A DNA stretch of 5,426 nt from Gemmatimonadota bacterium (GTDB lineage Bacteria; Gemmatimonadota; Gemmatimonadetes; Gemmatimonadales; Gemmatimonadaceae): the NCBI GenBank assembly GCA_003131365.1, contig PKVB01000153.1, positions 18,486 through 23,911 on the forward strand, in the 5' to 3' direction. Position 1 is the stretch's first letter. Every line of letters starts with the position of its first letter. A program made the position numbers and the translations under genes. Of the stretch, positions 4,754 through 5,426 are shown one piece after another. The notes beneath the pieces were generated by a model. It saw only the letters and a program-made list of their open reading frames with translations, made no database searches and was not told the DNA's origin.

Positions 4754-5426
4754 GTGAAGAATCGCTCGCGCGCAGTCGTTCTCGTTCTGTTCATGTCGGC
4801 TGCCGCCGGTGCGCAGTCCACGCCGCCCGCTCAACCGACCGCGGAGCAAATTGCCCAGCGATTGGCGCAGGAGGAGCAACTCCACAACGATTGGGCGAAC
4901 CTCCATAAATACCGCGAAGCGAACGCCAAACTCTCCCCGCCCGTGAACGACGAAAACCGCGTAGTCTTTTTCGGCAACTCGATCACCGAGGGATGGGCGC
5001 GCTACTTCCCCACTATGTTCCCGGGCAAGCCGTACATCGGCCGCGGCATCAGCGGACAGACGACGCCCCAGATGCTCGTCCGCTTCCGGCAGGACGTGAT
5101 CGACCTCAAACCAAAAGCCGTTGTGATCCTTGCCGGCACCAACGACATCGCGGGAAACACCGGACCCTCGACGATCGAGATGATCGAGGACAACCTCGCC
5201 TCGATGGCGGAGCTGGCGAGCGCGAATGGAATTCGCCCAGTGCTTTCCTCGGTGCTTCCGGTTTACGACTATCCGTGGAAGCCGGGCTTGCAGCCGGCGC
5301 CGAAGATCATCGCGCTCAACAAGTGGATGAAGGACTACGCCCGCACGCACGGCGCAGTGTATCTCGACTACCACTCCGCCATGGCCGACGCGCGCGGGGG
5401 AATGCGCAGCGAGCTCGCGTCCGACG
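4754..5426 (+). CDS. Exported SGNH/GDSL-type hydrolase, 5' part
   Basis: The frame is open from GTG 4754 to the right edge, giving 224 codons of a protein truncated by the window. Residues 1-20 are a Sec signal peptide (MKNRSRAVVLVLFMSAAAGA) with an AGA cleavage site before Gln21. Residues 31-60 form a charged helix. The SGNH fold follows. Block I is VVFFGNSITEGW (70-81) with nucleophile Ser76, GNS replacing the textbook GDS. Block II is GRGISGQTT (96-104) with Gly98 as the likely oxyanion residue. Block III is AGTNDIAG (127-134) with Asn130. The last visible residues are MRSELASD followed by a G, where block V DGxHP is expected, so the catalytic Asp/His are probably just outside. Substrates of this branch are esters, often acetylated sugars or phospholipid-like; which one cannot be told. 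It has its own ribosome binding site and a 99-base upstream gap. Confidence 0.92.
   Translation, partial: MKNRSRAVVLVLFMSAAAGAQSTPPAQPTAEQIAQRLAQEEQLHNDWANLHKYREANAKLSPPVNDENRVVFFGNSITEGWARYFPTMFPGKPYIGRGISGQTTPQMLVRFRQDVIDLKPKAVVILAGTNDIAGNTGPSTIEMIEDNLASMAELASANGIRPVLSSVLPVYDYPWKPGLQPAPKIIALNKWMKDYARTHGAVYLDYHSAMADARGGMRSELASD

Noticed and set aside
4700..5374. Minus-strand frame of 224 codons opposite the SGNH gene
   Set aside because: The plus strand has a signal peptide, a ribosome binding site and three SGNH blocks; the minus frame shows none.

Overview
The window is GC-rich (about 60% by eye). It reads as a run of co-directional plus-strand genes, most of them for the cell envelope of a Gram-negative bacterium. 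Two lipobox proteins, one Sec signal peptide and two single-pass inner-membrane anchors support a diderm host. Start codons are often GTG or TTG. The mix of small lipoproteins, a carboxypeptidase-regulatory-like domain and several unplaced small proteins would fit a soil Gemmatimonadota or a similar GC-rich phylum. That placement is inference, as nothing in the window proves the taxon.

Left part (1-2146), peptidoglycan module. The window opens inside the last 53 codons of a gene whose C-terminus aligns with the end of an L,D-transpeptidase (YkuD) domain but has lost the catalytic His and Cys motifs. It is followed by an intact membrane-anchored L,D-transpeptidase (203-1057; HGT and SHGCVR motifs present). 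Nine bases later comes a membrane-anchored M15-type zinc peptidase of the YcbK/MepK kind (1067-2146), carrying a canonical 12-residue EF-hand calcium loop between its zinc-ligand motifs. One enzyme would make 3-3 peptidoglycan cross-links and the other could trim them, the same pairing as ldtD-ycbK (mepK) in E. coli.

Middle part (2264-3646), a tight three-gene run. A DUF2281-like helical protein with a proline-rich tail overlaps the next gene by GTGA. That gene encodes a DUF1232 (YkvA-type) membrane-associated protein, and its 3' end overlaps the start of a lipoprotein with a carboxypeptidase-regulatory-like beta domain.

Right part (3647-5426). A 231-base intergenic region holds two imperfect stem-loops and a candidate -10 box very close to the next start codon. 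Then come an unrecognised 151-residue cytoplasmic protein, an 87-residue lipoprotein, and the 5' part of an exported SGNH/GDSL-type esterase that runs off the right edge.

No tRNA, rRNA, CRISPR array, transposase or other mobile element was seen. No gene-free stretch exceeds 300 bases. The 117-base gap at 2147-2263 holds only the ribosome binding site of the next gene and a weak TACTAT candidate -10 at 2220-2225.
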